36,786 nt of DNA from Gammaproteobacteria bacterium (GTDB taxonomy: Bacteria; Pseudomonadota; Gammaproteobacteria; Steroidobacterales; Steroidobacteraceae), in the NCBI GenBank assembly GCA_028293805.1, contig JAQGOC010000312.1, forward strand, positions 1 to 36,786. The letters are read 5' to 3'. The position numbers and the translations under genes were made by a program. Shown here piece after piece: positions 25,565 through 34,292 of this stretch. Each line of letters starts with the position of its first letter. The first letter of the stretch is position 1. The notes under the pieces were generated by a model. It saw only the letters and a program-made list of their open reading frames with translations. It had not been told where the DNA came from and did no database searches.

Positions 25565-26434
25565 CTATCCCTTCGGCGGAATGAAGGTCTCGATCTGCTT
25601 GACGGCATAGTCCACCTTGATGTCGAAGGCGCGCTTGCCGAGTTCGGCACTGGAGCGCCGAGCATCGCCGATGATCCCGTTCTTCTGCGCGCCCGGGGCG
25701 GGTTGCGGCCGCCCGTCCGGACCTACAGGGATGCCTACTGCTGTAGGAAGCAACTCCTTGCGCACGTATGTTCCGTCATGGTCCAGATACATCATCATTG
25801 AGGTATCCACCATCCCGCCATGCAGGCTGCGCGGGTAGCCCTGCTCGCCCAGTATTTTGTCGAACGCCGTGTTCGCCGGCATGTATACCTGATCGCAGTA
25901 AAAGACGTGAATGCCCGTGGCGCTGTACTTGTCGTTCAACCGTGTCGCCACTTTTCTATAGACGTTCGCGTCCCCATCGCCCTGCCCGCCCCCGTGGTCG
26001 CCCATCACCACAACATTCTTGAATCCTGTCACGATCGATTGTTCGACCAGGCGCTCCAGCACCTGCTCCAGCAGCTCATTGGTCAACCCGATGGTTCCCG
26101 GCATCTCCGCGCTGGCGTTGTTCGGACTAACGGGCAGCACTGGCATGGCGATGGCGTTGCCAAGGCGTAACGCAATCGCTCTGACGATCCCGCGTGCCAT
26201 CAGGTTGTGGCCGCCGTTGGCGTTCTGAGGTCCCCGCTGTTCAACGCCACCGGTATAGATGAGCGCAGTCGTCTTGCCCGCGGCCAGGGCGTCTCTCACT
26301 TCAGGCCAAGTCATCAGCTCGAACTCGACAGGCTGCGCGCGAGAAGTTGAGCCCGCAGCGCAAGACGACCGCGGGGTCAGTGCCGCAGTTGCAAACAACG
26401 CGAGCGCCAGGCTCGCTACAAAAAGATTGCGCAT
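25565..26434 (-). CDS. Exported creatininase-family amidohydrolase, altered metal site
   Basis: A 289-aa protein with AGGGA 8 nt before the ATG and a signal peptide (SLALALFATAALT, cleavage near SCAA). Family blocks: TWPEVRDALAAG (42-53), TGGVEQRGPQ (61-70), GGHNLMA (74-80), MPGTIGLTNE (111-120), VVVMGDHGGGQ (141-151) and HGGMVDTSMMMYL (205-217). Classical creatininase uses a EQHGP and TD pair and NGHGG; here Arg replaces the His in EQ-x-GP and His76 replaces the Asp, as in the exported branch of the family, which I recall using EQNGP and GKHN. It should be a metal-dependent hydrolase of a cyclic or linear amide in the periplasm; substrate unknown. A short tandem pattern of CCAAGT units precedes the ribosome binding site at about 26446-26470. 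Confidence 0.88.
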   Translation of the reverse strand: MRNLFVASLALALFATAALTPRSSCAAGSTSRAQPVEFELMTWPEVRDALAAGKTTALIYTGGVEQRGPQNANGGHNLMARGIVRAIALRLGNAIAMPVLPVSPNNASAEMPGTIGLTNELLEQVLERLVEQSIVTGFKNVVVMGDHGGGQGDGDANVYRKVATRLNDKYSATGIHVFYCDQVYMPANTAFDKILGEQGYPRSLHGGMVDTSMMMYLDHDGTYVRKELLPTAVGIPVGPDGRPQPAPGAQKNGIIGDARRSSAELGKRAFDIKVDYAVKQIETFIPPKG

Positions 26435-26509
26435 GTGGTGTTCCCTATTGGACTTGGACTTGGATTTGAAATTCAGCGAAGACTTGCCCGATATGGCCGA
26501 ATCGATTGC

Positions 26510-27841
26510 TTATCCCATCTCGGGCACGGTTTGCAAGGCCGCGACGTCAGCGCCGTGGGCATCATTTCGTATCTGTCCGTCATGACGCTTCACAAGTAAA
26601 CTCGCCACGAGGCCGAGCGCTGCTGCTGATGCCAAGAACCATCCGGGCGCATACAAGAGGCCCGTCTCGCGAATGAGGGAGGTGGCGACCAGAGGCGCCG
26701 CGCCACTGAAAACTGTCATGCCAATGTTGAGCACCAGTGCGATGCCCGTGAAGCGGATGCGCGTTGGAAACAGATCCGCGATCAGGTAGGCGAATGTGCC
26801 ATTGAACAAGCCAGCGGCTATTCCTCCCAATATGAGTGGAAGCCGCGGGTCTGCACCGCTATGCACGATGGCGCCATACCACGGCACCGAGAGCAGGGTG
26901 AACAGCAACGTGCCTGTCATCATGAGGCGGCGGGGAGGGACGTAGCGGCCGATCCATGCCGTCGCCAACAATGCGACGCTATGGGCGACCAACGCCATGT
27001 TCTGAGCAAGCACCGCCATGCCCGGGCCGACGCTCAAAACGGTTTTCAGGTAGGCGGGCATGTAGGCAAACAGCAGACCGTTGAACGCTCCCGTGCTCGC
27101 CACGAGCCCGATCCCGATCAGCACCTTTTGCGGATGTGTTCGCAAAAGCTCTGCGAATGGCCTTGACGACGTTTGCCTCCGAACGCGTTCGAACTCGGGT
27201 GATTCTTCCAGGGATCTGCGCACCCAGAATCCAACTACGCCCAATGCGCCGCCGATCCAGAACGGAATCCGCCATCCGTAGGTGGGAACGAGGTGCGGGG
27301 GCAGGAAATTCTGAATTAACAAGCTGAGCACGGTCGCCACGACCACGCCGCCCATCACACAGAAGAACACGAAACCGCTCGCAAAGCTCGCTCGCTTCGG
27401 CGCAACTTCTACGACATAAGTAATCGCGCCAGGCAACTCTCCGCCAAGGCAGAAGCCCTGCAGCAATCGCAGCACAACCATCAGGATCGGTGCGGCGAGT
27501 CCCCAGTGCTCATAGGAGGGCACGAGTCCCATCCCGAGCGTCGCGCCCGACATCCCGAGCAGCGAGACAACGAAGACTCGCCTGCGTCCGAACCGATCTC
27601 CAAAATGACTCAGCACGATGCCGCCAACTGGCCGGGCGACATAGCCGACGGCGAACGCGCCGAAGGAGGACATCAGAGAAATTAAAGGAGAGGACGACGG
27701 AAATATGGCGCGGGCAATCTCTGCCGCAAAGATCCCGTAAACGATGAAGTCGTAGTATTCAAGCGCCCCGCCAAGACTAGCGAGGAGCATCGTGCGCTTG
27801 CTCGACTCGGACAACCGCGACGCATCCGGTGTTGAACTCAA
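26510..27841 (-). CDS. MFS transporter of the metabolite:H+ symporter (MHS/ProP) family
   Basis: A 443-aa protein with about 12 hydrophobic segments. MHS marks are GALEYYDFIVYGIFA in the first helix, ARPVGGIVLSHFGDRFGRRR in the 2-3 loop and RLLQGFCLGGELPGA in helix 4, then YGWRIPFWIGG with ESPEF in the central loop. MHS proteins take up organic acids and osmolytes (for example shikimate, citrate, dicarboxylates, betaine) with protons. The start is TTG 27841 with an AGGGGGGG run just upstream. A 9-bp inverted repeat at 27925-27953 lies about 85 bases before it. It precedes the creatininase gene by 75 bases on the same strand, so transport and hydrolysis may be co-expressed. Confidence 0.92.
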   Translation of the reverse strand: MSSTPDASRLSESSKRTMLLASLGGALEYYDFIVYGIFAAEIARAIFPSSSPLISLMSSFGAFAVGYVARPVGGIVLSHFGDRFGRRRVFVVSLLGMSGATLGMGLVPSYEHWGLAAPILMVVLRLLQGFCLGGELPGAITYVVEVAPKRASFASGFVFFCVMGGVVVATVLSLLIQNFLPPHLVPTYGWRIPFWIGGALGVVGFWVRRSLEESPEFERVRRQTSSRPFAELLRTHPQKVLIGIGLVASTGAFNGLLFAYMPAYLKTVLSVGPGMAVLAQNMALVAHSVALLATAWIGRYVPPRRLMMTGTLLFTLLSVPWYGAIVHSGADPRLPLILGGIAAGLFNGTFAYLIADLFPTRIRFTGIALVLNIGMTVFSGAAPLVATSLIRETGLLYAPGWFLASAAALGLVASLLVKRHDGQIRNDAHGADVAALQTVPEMG

Positions 27842-27924
27842 CTGCCCCCCCCTGCCTCATTCCATGCTCATTCGATAGGCACGCCAGATCGTTGCTAAGC
27901 AAGTCTCACAGTAGCGCACGTGCC

Positions 27925-27953
27925 TGCCTCACCCGTCGTGATGCGGTGAGGCA
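27925..27953. promoter_or_regulatory. 9-bp inverted repeat before the MHS transporter
   Basis: TGCCTCACC and GGTGAGGCA are perfect arms separated by 11 bases. The element lies upstream of the transporter start on the minus strand and also upstream of the acyl-CoA synthetase relic on the plus strand. It could be an operator or a hairpin. Confidence 0.35.
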
Positions 27954-28096
27954 TGGTCGAAAAAGCCGGATCGAATATGACACACCATTTTCAGATCCAC
28001 AATCATTTTTGTGTCATCTTGATCGGGCGAGAACGTGGCGCTTTACGAGTTCCAGGAAGAACGTACTACCCCGGCTTAGTAGTCCGATGCCGGTGC

Positions 28097-28302
28097 GCCA
28101 TCATACGACTGCGCGACGGACAGACTGCTGACGCAGAAGAGATAATCGAGTTCTGCCGAAACCAGATTGCGCGTTTCAAAATCCCGCGGTACGTACGGTT
28201 TCTTGACTCATTCCCAACGACCGTCACGGGGAAGTCCAGAAATACCTGATGCGCCGACAGATGCAGGATGAGCTCGGGCTCAGCGCGGAGCAGACCGCTT
28301 AG
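28097..28302 (+). pseudogene. Relic of acyl-CoA synthetase (AMP-binding enzyme, C-terminal end)
   Basis: The first frame reads [20 protein letters not shown], then the hinge-proximal [18 protein letters not shown]. After a one-base loss near 28237 the next frame gives [20 protein letters not shown] and a stop at 28302. Together these are the last 65 or so residues of a FadD-type ligase, including the catalytic Lys region (TVTGK-x-QKYLMR). The other ~90% of the gene is absent. It lies on the opposite strand to the MHS transporter. Confidence 0.8.
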
Positions 28303-28414
28303 CTCCTCGCTGTTCATCAATTGGTGATCACTTCGACAGACCTGCCCTACCCTTCACCACGCTGTAAAGGGAGGGTACGCACTTGAATCTCAGACGAATC
28401 GCATTGTTCGCAGC

Positions 28415-28780
28415 TCAAACGTGACGTCGGGGCACCGGCGGGCGAATAAGTACGTGCAATTCATGCGCCGCTCGCTCGATGTCCAGGTACTTGTACTGGC
28501 CCGCGCGCACTTCTGCTGCAAGCAACGCGCATCGGTGCACGTTCCGAAAATCCCCGTAAAGGAACTTGTACCGTTCCTTTGAATCCTCCTCAGCCTCATT
28601 ATCGAATCCGAGATGCCAGCGCCCGTACTCACCGAATCCGTGTGCCCGAATGAACCTATTCTCCTCTCTCGTGATGGGCTGGTGCTCACTCCAGTTGCCC
28701 CTCTCGTCATTGACGAAGCGCTTTTCGCGCAAAAGGTCTTTCGCGTAGTCGAATGCCGGCCTGTTGAGCTCGACAGCCAT
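28415..28780 (-). CDS. Conserved small protein of unknown function
   Basis: A 121-aa soluble protein with AGGA 9 nt before the ATG. I recall close relatives as an uncharacterised family in several phyla sharing FDYAKDLLREKRFV, WSEHQP, GEYGRWHLG, YKFLYGDFRNVHRC and GQYKYLDIERAAHEL, but I know no function. Dense charged and aromatic residues and absence of signal or membrane segments suggest a compact cytoplasmic helical protein. It is followed by no close partner; its neighbours are a ligase relic and an unassigned region. Confidence 0.75.
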   Translation of the reverse strand: MAVELNRPAFDYAKDLLREKRFVNDERGNWSEHQPITREENRFIRAHGFGEYGRWHLGFDNEAEEDSKERYKFLYGDFRNVHRCALLAAEVRAGQYKYLDIERAAHELHVLIRPPVPRRHV

Positions 28781-29325
28781 TTTTCATCATCCTCTGCAGC
28801 CGCGTCGGCCTGCGCCCGCTAAGATGCTACCGCTTTGCCGGCGGAGTAATGACGGCAGTCAATTCTGCCAATTGTTGGGCCCGTGGCACGTCCATGACAC
28901 AGCTAGAACTTCGGCTTGCGCGCAATCTTCTCCCGGCCTGACCCTTCCACCAGCGCGTTGTTGGGAGGCCGCGCACCGCCAGGACCAGAGAGCCTCAGTA
29001 ACACGCCATCAGGCCATGACGCGACCAGGGTGCGACGATCTCCTTCCGAAACTTCCCGCGACTGAGAATAGCCGCAACCCTGGGCTGAAAGGAAATGGGG
29101 TGCCCATTCCAAGATCTGCGATAAATCAATCCCCGAGTAAGAATCCACGCTCTGCCTCGCCACGGGAGGACCGTACCAAGGGTACGACCATCCGTCTCCA
29201 TGGTTTGGCGGCTGAAGCCGATGGCGGAGCCTGATCGTTTGCACTCATGCCAGAGGCCCGAGGTCATCTGCACATTTCGACATGGATTGCAGATTCAAGA
29301 TCAGGCAGAATTTACCTCAAAGCCA
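28781..29325. other. Intergenic region, no supported gene
   Basis: Two overlapping minus frames (28903-29244 and 28995-29273) and one plus frame (28764-29234) are open, but none has a recognised motif or a clear ribosome binding site, and they exclude one another. It should contain promoters for the small conserved gene (minus) and the cyclotransferase (plus). Confidence 0.4.
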
Positions 29326-30144
29326 ATGATGAAAGCGTTCCAGACCCCGCGACTGTTCACCGTCACGCTATGTGCTCTAACAGGATTCTTTGTTTCGCAT
29401 GCGTCGGCGGCTGAGGGGGACATCCCCGTTTACACCTATAAGGTGGTGCATGTGTACCCGCACGACCCGAACGCGTTTACGCAGGGGCTGTTCTATCAAA
29501 ATGGATTTCTATACGAGAGCACCGGCCTTCTCGGGCGCTCCTCCGTTCGCAGGGTGGTCCTACAGACCGGTGATGTCGTGCGTAAGATGGATCTGTCGCC
29601 TGAACACTTCGGTGAGGGCATCACATACTGGGGCAAGCGCTTGATTAGCCTGACATGGAAATCGCACGTCGGATTCGCTTTTGACCTGAACACCTTTGCC
29701 TTAGAGAGACGCTTCAGCTATGCGGGCGAAGGCTGGGGACTCACCCGGAGCGCGCAGGCGATCGTCATGAGTGACGGCACCTCCGAGCTGCGGTTCCTGA
29801 ATCCGCAGACGTTGCAGGAATTACGTCGAGTTCGTGTGACTGCAGGCGATAAAAAGGTAGACCAGCTCAACGAGCTCGAGTGGATCAAGGGAGAGATCTT
29901 CGCCAACATCTGGCAGACGAACCTGATCGCGCGCATCGACCCGCAGACCGGCAAGGTCGTCGGCTGGATCGATTTGAGTGGAATCCTGCCGCCCGGTGAC
30001 AGGATCGAAGGCCACACCGATGTGTTGAACGGCATCGCTTACGACGACGCGACCGACCGTCTTTTTGTTACCGGAAAACTATGGCCGAAACTCTTCGAAA
30101 TCCGTCTTCTCAGGAAGCCTGACTCCGCAGGCCGGTCCCACTGA
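29326..30144 (+). CDS. Glutaminyl-peptide cyclotransferase, exported (plant/bacterial type)
   Basis: A 272-aa protein with a signal peptide (RLFTVTLCALTGFFV, cleavage near SHASA). It forms the five-bladed propeller of the non-animal glutaminyl cyclases, which turn an N-terminal Gln into pyroglutamate. Family blocks are HDPNAFTQGLFY, LYESTGLLGRSSVR, EHFGEGITYW, LTWKSHVGF, YAGEGWGLT, VMSDGTSELRFL, LNELEWIKGEIFANIWQT, DVLNGIAYD and VTGKLWPKLFEI. The Glu, Asn and Trp residues of the active site are in the FGEG, NELEW and VTGKLWP blocks. I chose ATG 29326 (ATG 29329 is equivalent), which gives a proper signal peptide; no strong ribosome binding site is seen and the frame is open upstream to 29200. 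Likely acts on periplasmic proteins or peptides. Confidence 0.93.
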   Translation: MMKAFQTPRLFTVTLCALTGFFVSHASAAEGDIPVYTYKVVHVYPHDPNAFTQGLFYQNGFLYESTGLLGRSSVRRVVLQTGDVVRKMDLSPEHFGEGITYWGKRLISLTWKSHVGFAFDLNTFALERRFSYAGEGWGLTRSAQAIVMSDGTSELRFLNPQTLQELRRVRVTAGDKKVDQLNELEWIKGEIFANIWQTNLIARIDPQTGKVVGWIDLSGILPPGDRIEGHTDVLNGIAYDDATDRLFVTGKLWPKLFEIRLLRKPDSAGRSH

Positions 30145-30261
30145 TCCCAACAGACTTAACAACCGCCCGGGCGAGTGCCCTAACCCCGAATCGTCTCTCG
30201 GGCTGCAACGCAATCGTGGCATATATCAGCGAAAACGACCGTACAATCGCAAGGGGTAGCC

Positions 30262-30900
30262 GTGCAACTCATCGGAATGCTTGATTCGCCTTACGTACGC
30301 CGGGTGGCCATCTCTCTGCAACTGCTCGGCCTGCCCTTTGAGCATCGGTCGATTTCGGTGTTCAGCACGTTCCCGCAGTTTCAGCAGATCAATCCGGTCG
30401 TCAAAGCCCCCTCGTTTGTTTGTGACGACGGTGAGATCTTGATGGATTCAACGCTGATCCTCGAATACGCCGAAGCGTTGACGGGCCTCCGCCGGAGCTT
30501 GCTGCCGAGCCCGATATCCGAGCGTCAGCACGCATTGCGCGCGATCGGGCTGGCGCTTGCTGCGTGCGAAAAGAGCGTTCAGATCGTCTATGAGCGAAAC
30601 CTACGGCCGACGGAGAAAATGCATGAGCCCTGGGTCGACCGCGTAACCGGTCAGCTTCTGGCCGCGTACCACCTCCTCGAAGCGGATCTCATGAGTCGGC
30701 CGCTTGCTGTCACGAGTACAACGATCAACCAAGCCGGTGTCAGCGTGGCGGTCGCGTGGCACTTCACGCAACAAATGCTCCCGGAGATCGTACCCGCAAC
30801 GCGCTATCCTGCGTTGCGCAAGCTATCGGCCAGCGCGGAGGTCCTTCCGGAGTTCATCGCTGCGCCCCACGGTGCCAGCACCTATCGCCATACCGGCTAA
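30262..30900 (+). CDS. Glutathione S-transferase family protein
   Basis: A 212-aa protein from GTG 30262 with AGGGG 6 nt upstream. The thioredoxin-like N-domain shows SPYVRRVAISLQLL (catalytic region), INPVVKAPSF (cis-Pro loop) and MDSTLILEYAE (glutathione-binding Ser/Thr). The helical C-domain follows from about residue 88. The closest remembered relatives are uncharacterised proteobacterial GSTs. The electrophilic Ser9 in SPY could be the catalytic residue. It has no signal peptide and follows the cyclotransferase by about 120 bases with its own ribosome binding site; function in detoxification or ring cleavage cannot be decided. Confidence 0.88.
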   Translation: MQLIGMLDSPYVRRVAISLQLLGLPFEHRSISVFSTFPQFQQINPVVKAPSFVCDDGEILMDSTLILEYAEALTGLRRSLLPSPISERQHALRAIGLALAACEKSVQIVYERNLRPTEKMHEPWVDRVTGQLLAAYHLLEADLMSRPLAVTSTTINQAGVSVAVAWHFTQQMLPEIVPATRYPALRKLSASAEVLPEFIAAPHGASTYRHTG

Positions 30901-31251
30901 GGCTCGATTGAGCGGACTCTCACCCGACAGCCGGCAACTTCCTGTCAGCCGCCGTTCGTGAAGGACCGCAATGGGTCGAACGCGCCACGTCGCCGCCCAC
31001 CGGCCGCGACGGGCGTCAGTCGGCCAATGACGTCCTCGGTGCCGCAAAAAGTTCTTCGCAAAAGCGGGCCATTCGCAGACTGCGAATTCGTCTATTGCTG
31101 TTGTTCCCGCGCTGTACGATGCGCGCCAACGCGCCCAGCCCGATGATTTCCCCGGGTGTTAGGGGGCGCCGCGGCAATCGGCCACCGGCGGATCCGACGC
31201 CTCCGCTGCATCGGACGTTAATCCCGTAGACGGTCCCCCTCGTCCTCCGCT
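30901..31251. other. Intergenic region with a 17-bp palindrome
   Basis: About 350 bases between convergent genes (GST plus, esterase minus). ATTCGCAG and CTGCGAAT pair perfectly around one base at 31071-31087. There is no T run, so it is not a classical terminator. The overlapping frames here are not convincing. Confidence 0.35.
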
Positions 31252-32949
31252 TCATTGCGGCAGGATTGGATCCCAAAAAGCGCAATGATGATTGACCGAG
31301 AATTGCGCGCCGGTGAGTGTCGACAAGGGTATGTTCTCCGAGAAGAAGACCGGCGAGTCAGGCGTGAATGTCGGCCACGGCGAATTTCCGGAGCCATTGG
31401 GATCGCCGGTGGCCGCAAAGTTCGTCCACGCCGCGATCAACTGCTCAGACAGGGTAATCTCCTTCCCCTGCAGTTCGCGTGGTTCCCCGGTGGTTTGATC
31501 CAAATTCACTCCCAGGTTTCCGCCATGGTAGCCTGAGAACAAAAACTGGATGTCGATGGTGTGGGCTGCCAGAGGCTGGAAATGACCCGTGGGAGAGGAG
31601 ACATTCGGCATCTGTGGGAAATAGTATGGCGCATTCTGGTAATTAAACTCATACATATACGTGGGCACCTGCGGGGCCAACAATTGGGCCACCCGCCGCG
31701 TAGTACACGCAATCGGATCGGTACCGACCCTGTCCTGGGCCAATTGCGGATCATTGCCGTAGTTGGATAGCGGATACTCGGCCAGCACGTTAGCCGGAGT
31801 GTTAGCCATATATTGCGCCGCCGTCAGTGCGACTTGGGGTGGACCGGAGAAATATTCTGCAATGCTCAAGCCGAAATTTTCCTCGTCATGAACCAGTCCG
31901 GCCATGATTGGCATGTGGTGGAATTGACCCGTCCTCCATGCATCACCCGGTTGAAGGGGTACGATAGTGCCATCTGGGAACACCTGTTGGGCGTATGGAC
32001 CATTTGCATTGGGCGTGCCCTGCAGCTGCAGAATGCGTGCGGCCGACAAGCTTCGCAGACAGCCAGCATCCGAACAGCCGGCCGCGGCGGCGAAACTGTC
32101 GCCGCGGGGCAACATCTGGGCGGCAGTTACCCACGAGATCTCCGGATAACTTTCTAAAATGGCCCGTTGGAAGAGCCCCTTGCTGAATGGCGATATCAAG
32201 TTCGCGGTGGTGTCTCGCGCGCCCGCGGATTGCCCGCCGAGCGTGACCTTGTTGGGATCGCCGCCGAAGGCGGCGATATTGGCCTGCACCCAGCGGAGCG
32301 CGGCTTGTTGATCCAGGATCCCGTAGTTGCCCCAAAGATGGCCTTCGGCATTGATAAAGGAGTTGGAAAAGAAGCCAAATATGCCCAGACGATAGTTTAT
32401 CGTCACCACCACGGTGGGGGTACCGTTCGGCCCGGCAGTGGCGAGCTTGCTTCCGTTGTAGTCGTTGGACTCACCATCAATGTTGCCGCCGCCATGAATC
32501 CAGACCAGGACCGGCTTTAAGGCGCCTTTCGTGCCCCGAACGCCGGTCGTGAAGATGTTGAGATAGAGGCAGTCCTCCGAGGTGCTGCTCGGGCCCGCAA
32601 ACGCACCGAACTCAGTAACCTGCGCGCACGTGTGCGCATAATGCGTCGCATCCAATGCTCCGTCCCACGGCTTGACCGGCTGCGGCGGCATCCAGCGCAA
32701 ATCACCGACAGGAGCAGCGGCGTACGGGATGCCCAGGAACTCATATACTCCGTTCCGTGAGATTCCACGAACAGGTCCCTCAACGGTCTTGATGACTGGT
32801 CCCTCCTCCCGCTGCTCATCGTCCCAGGCCATTGCGGAGGAAGTCGACAGCACGCCCGCTATGAGCCATGAGCCCAGCAGGAGCCCTCGCCTGATGGAAT
32901 TTCGAGGCGCGCGTGAAACGAAGACGACATTCTGTTGAGACTTCTTCAT
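31252..32949 (-). CDS. Exported type-B carboxylesterase
   Basis: A 565-aa protein from ATG 32949 (GGAGAG 6-7 nt upstream; the longer frame to 33045 is a leader). The signal peptide RRGLLLGSWLIAGVLSTSSA ends near AMA. Type-B esterase blocks: FLGIPYAAAPVGDLRW (71-86), SEDCLYLNIF (124-133), the oxyanion hole IHGGG (151-155), nucleophile Ser241 in GGQSAGA (Gln in place of the usual Glu), the acid in HDEENFG (Glu356 or Glu357) and His463 in AAHTIDIQFLF. Four or more cysteines could form disulfides. Such enzymes cleave esters of bulky alcohols or acids; the substrate is unknown. A 7-bp inverted repeat lies about 80 bases upstream. Confidence 0.94.
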   Translation of the reverse strand: MKKSQQNVVFVSRAPRNSIRRGLLLGSWLIAGVLSTSSAMAWDDEQREEGPVIKTVEGPVRGISRNGVYEFLGIPYAAAPVGDLRWMPPQPVKPWDGALDATHYAHTCAQVTEFGAFAGPSSTSEDCLYLNIFTTGVRGTKGALKPVLVWIHGGGNIDGESNDYNGSKLATAGPNGTPTVVVTINYRLGIFGFFSNSFINAEGHLWGNYGILDQQAALRWVQANIAAFGGDPNKVTLGGQSAGARDTTANLISPFSKGLFQRAILESYPEISWVTAAQMLPRGDSFAAAAGCSDAGCLRSLSAARILQLQGTPNANGPYAQQVFPDGTIVPLQPGDAWRTGQFHHMPIMAGLVHDEENFGLSIAEYFSGPPQVALTAAQYMANTPANVLAEYPLSNYGNDPQLAQDRVGTDPIACTTRRVAQLLAPQVPTYMYEFNYQNAPYYFPQMPNVSSPTGHFQPLAAHTIDIQFLFSGYHGGNLGVNLDQTTGEPRELQGKEITLSEQLIAAWTNFAATGDPNGSGNSPWPTFTPDSPVFFSENIPLSTLTGAQFSVNHHCAFWDPILPQ

Positions 32950-33027
32950 GGTGGCTCTCCGCTGCAAGTGCTCTCCTGCGCAAAGCGTGCCTGCAATCTC
33001 TCGAGGAAATGACATTGTCGGATTGAG

Positions 33028-33053
33028 CAGGTCCTCATTCAGCACCGGACCTG
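33028..33053. promoter_or_regulatory. Inverted repeat upstream of the carboxylesterase
   Basis: CAGGTCC and GGACCTG are perfect arms 12 bases apart, ending about 80 bases before the esterase ATG on the minus strand. The position fits an operator or activator site; no partner is identified. Confidence 0.4.
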
Positions 33054-33705
33054 AATCATTCTCGACGTGTGCATCAAGCTATCCGATGACCACGCCCACC
33101 GCCCGAAGATTGTGCTTGTCCTGACATGAACGTGCGGCTGTTGCCAAGCGACCCGACGGTATACAGCAGGGTGTAGCAACTGGCATGGCCAACCTCGGAA
33201 ATACGGCGCAACAAACTGGAATTGGGTGGTCTTCATCGGAATCTTCCGATGCCCTCGCGCATTCATGTCGGAGCGGCCGGCATGCATTGGACCGGTATGA
33301 ATAACCTGTGGCCGGAACTCAACATTCACAAAGTTTCAGGCAGTCAATTTACGCCGGCAGCCGGCGGGCGTCTACGAAAATTGGCAACTATCCCGGCGTG
33401 AGCATGTGCTCAACCGCGTTCTGCGACTGTCGCGTCAACCTTTCGAAGCACGGTGAATGAAGGCCGCACGAATATCTCATCTTGGTCCGCTTTCGTGAAG
33501 TCGGCATATGAGACCACCAGCCATAACAGTATGAGAAATGCAACATCGCCCAGCCAGAGACTCAGCAAAGCTCGTAAGCGGTCTATGATCCACCGGGCTA
33601 GAGATACGTGACGCACTCAAACTTGTGACAACTTTCACCCCTTGAACAAATCTTCCGAAGTCGTCTGAGATGTGGCGACTGCTGCCTCATACTACGTCGG
33701 CCGGT
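33054..33705. other. Intergenic region with a possible small membrane protein
   Basis: About 650 bases. The minus frame 33410-33616 (GTG start, 68 codons) contains one strongly hydrophobic stretch (DVAFLILLWLVVSYADF) and ends in a charged tail. It lacks a clear ribosome binding site and could be a remnant, so I do not call it. Nothing else is supported. Confidence 0.35.
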
Positions 33706-33945
33706 AAAAGACGCAGGATTTCTACAATCGGCTCGCCGAGACAGCCGGTATGCCGGGCGGAGCGAACGTGATCAGATATACGGTGCGCACGTGGCTCGCG
33801 GAACACATGGTGTACCCGATTCCGAGGCCGATGTGCTCATGAGCCACAAGGAGGAAGGCAGCGCCACCGGCAGGCGCTACAAACACCGTCGGCCCGAGTA
33901 TCTGTGGGGTGGCACGGAGGCGATCGAGGCGCTGGCGTCGTACAA
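33706..33945 (+). pseudogene. Relic of tyrosine recombinase/integrase C-terminus
   Basis: Frame one reads DFYNRLAETAGMPGGANVIR then YTVRTWLAEH; after a shift near 33805 frame two reads HGVPDSEADVLMSHKEEGSA then TGRRYKHRRPEYL. This is the catalytic end of a phage-type integrase: the Arg of the HxxR-like box, the SHK box and the Tyr in RRYKH remain. A stop lies just before 33706 and the rest of the enzyme is missing. The relic ends where the IS481-type sequence begins. Confidence 0.7.
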
Positions 33946-34135
33946 CCCCTTGAATCGAAAGAAGCTGTCGCGGCTGTAGCCCATGATCTTGCACGCTTGA
34001 CTGACATTGCAAAATTGCCGCGCGAGTTCCAGGAGGCCGACTTTCGGTCGGATGATCTTCTCAGTCTGAGTCACTGACAGTTTACTCCTCTTCGATTGCC
34101 ATCAACCGACACCGAAGGGAGTCAGCAAGTGTCAG
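33946..34135 (-). mobile_element. IS481-type insertion sequence remnant (transposase N-terminus)
   Basis: From GTG 34074 (AGGAG about 11 nt upstream) the frame reads TEKIIRPKVGLLELARQFCN then VSQACKIMGYSRDSFFRFKGLYD, the N-terminal HTH of IS481-family transposases. The match stops near 33946 and the DDE integrase core is absent. The bases between 34074 and about 34135, with GTCTGACACTTGCTGA-like sequence on the minus strand, probably include the element's terminal region. Only one end survives; it abuts the integrase relic. Confidence 0.75.
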
Positions 34136-34292
34136 ACCGAATCGTAGCTTCTACAGCTCATGTATAAGTTTAAGGTTCGAAATGATCGTTATTCAACTTG
34201 CCTGGCGCTACCCACGAAGAGCTATCCTCTAGGAGGACACCGGTCGGAGGCATCGGCGCACTATTCTGGCGGCTCACTTTGCGAGGCCCCCG

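Noticed and set aside
28903-29244. 113-codon minus frame upstream of the cyclotransferase
   Set aside because: No recognised motif, and two other frames are equally open here.
33410-33616. 68-codon minus frame with one hydrophobic segment
   Set aside because: Could be a small membrane protein, but start and ribosome binding site are poor and it lies in a relic-rich region.
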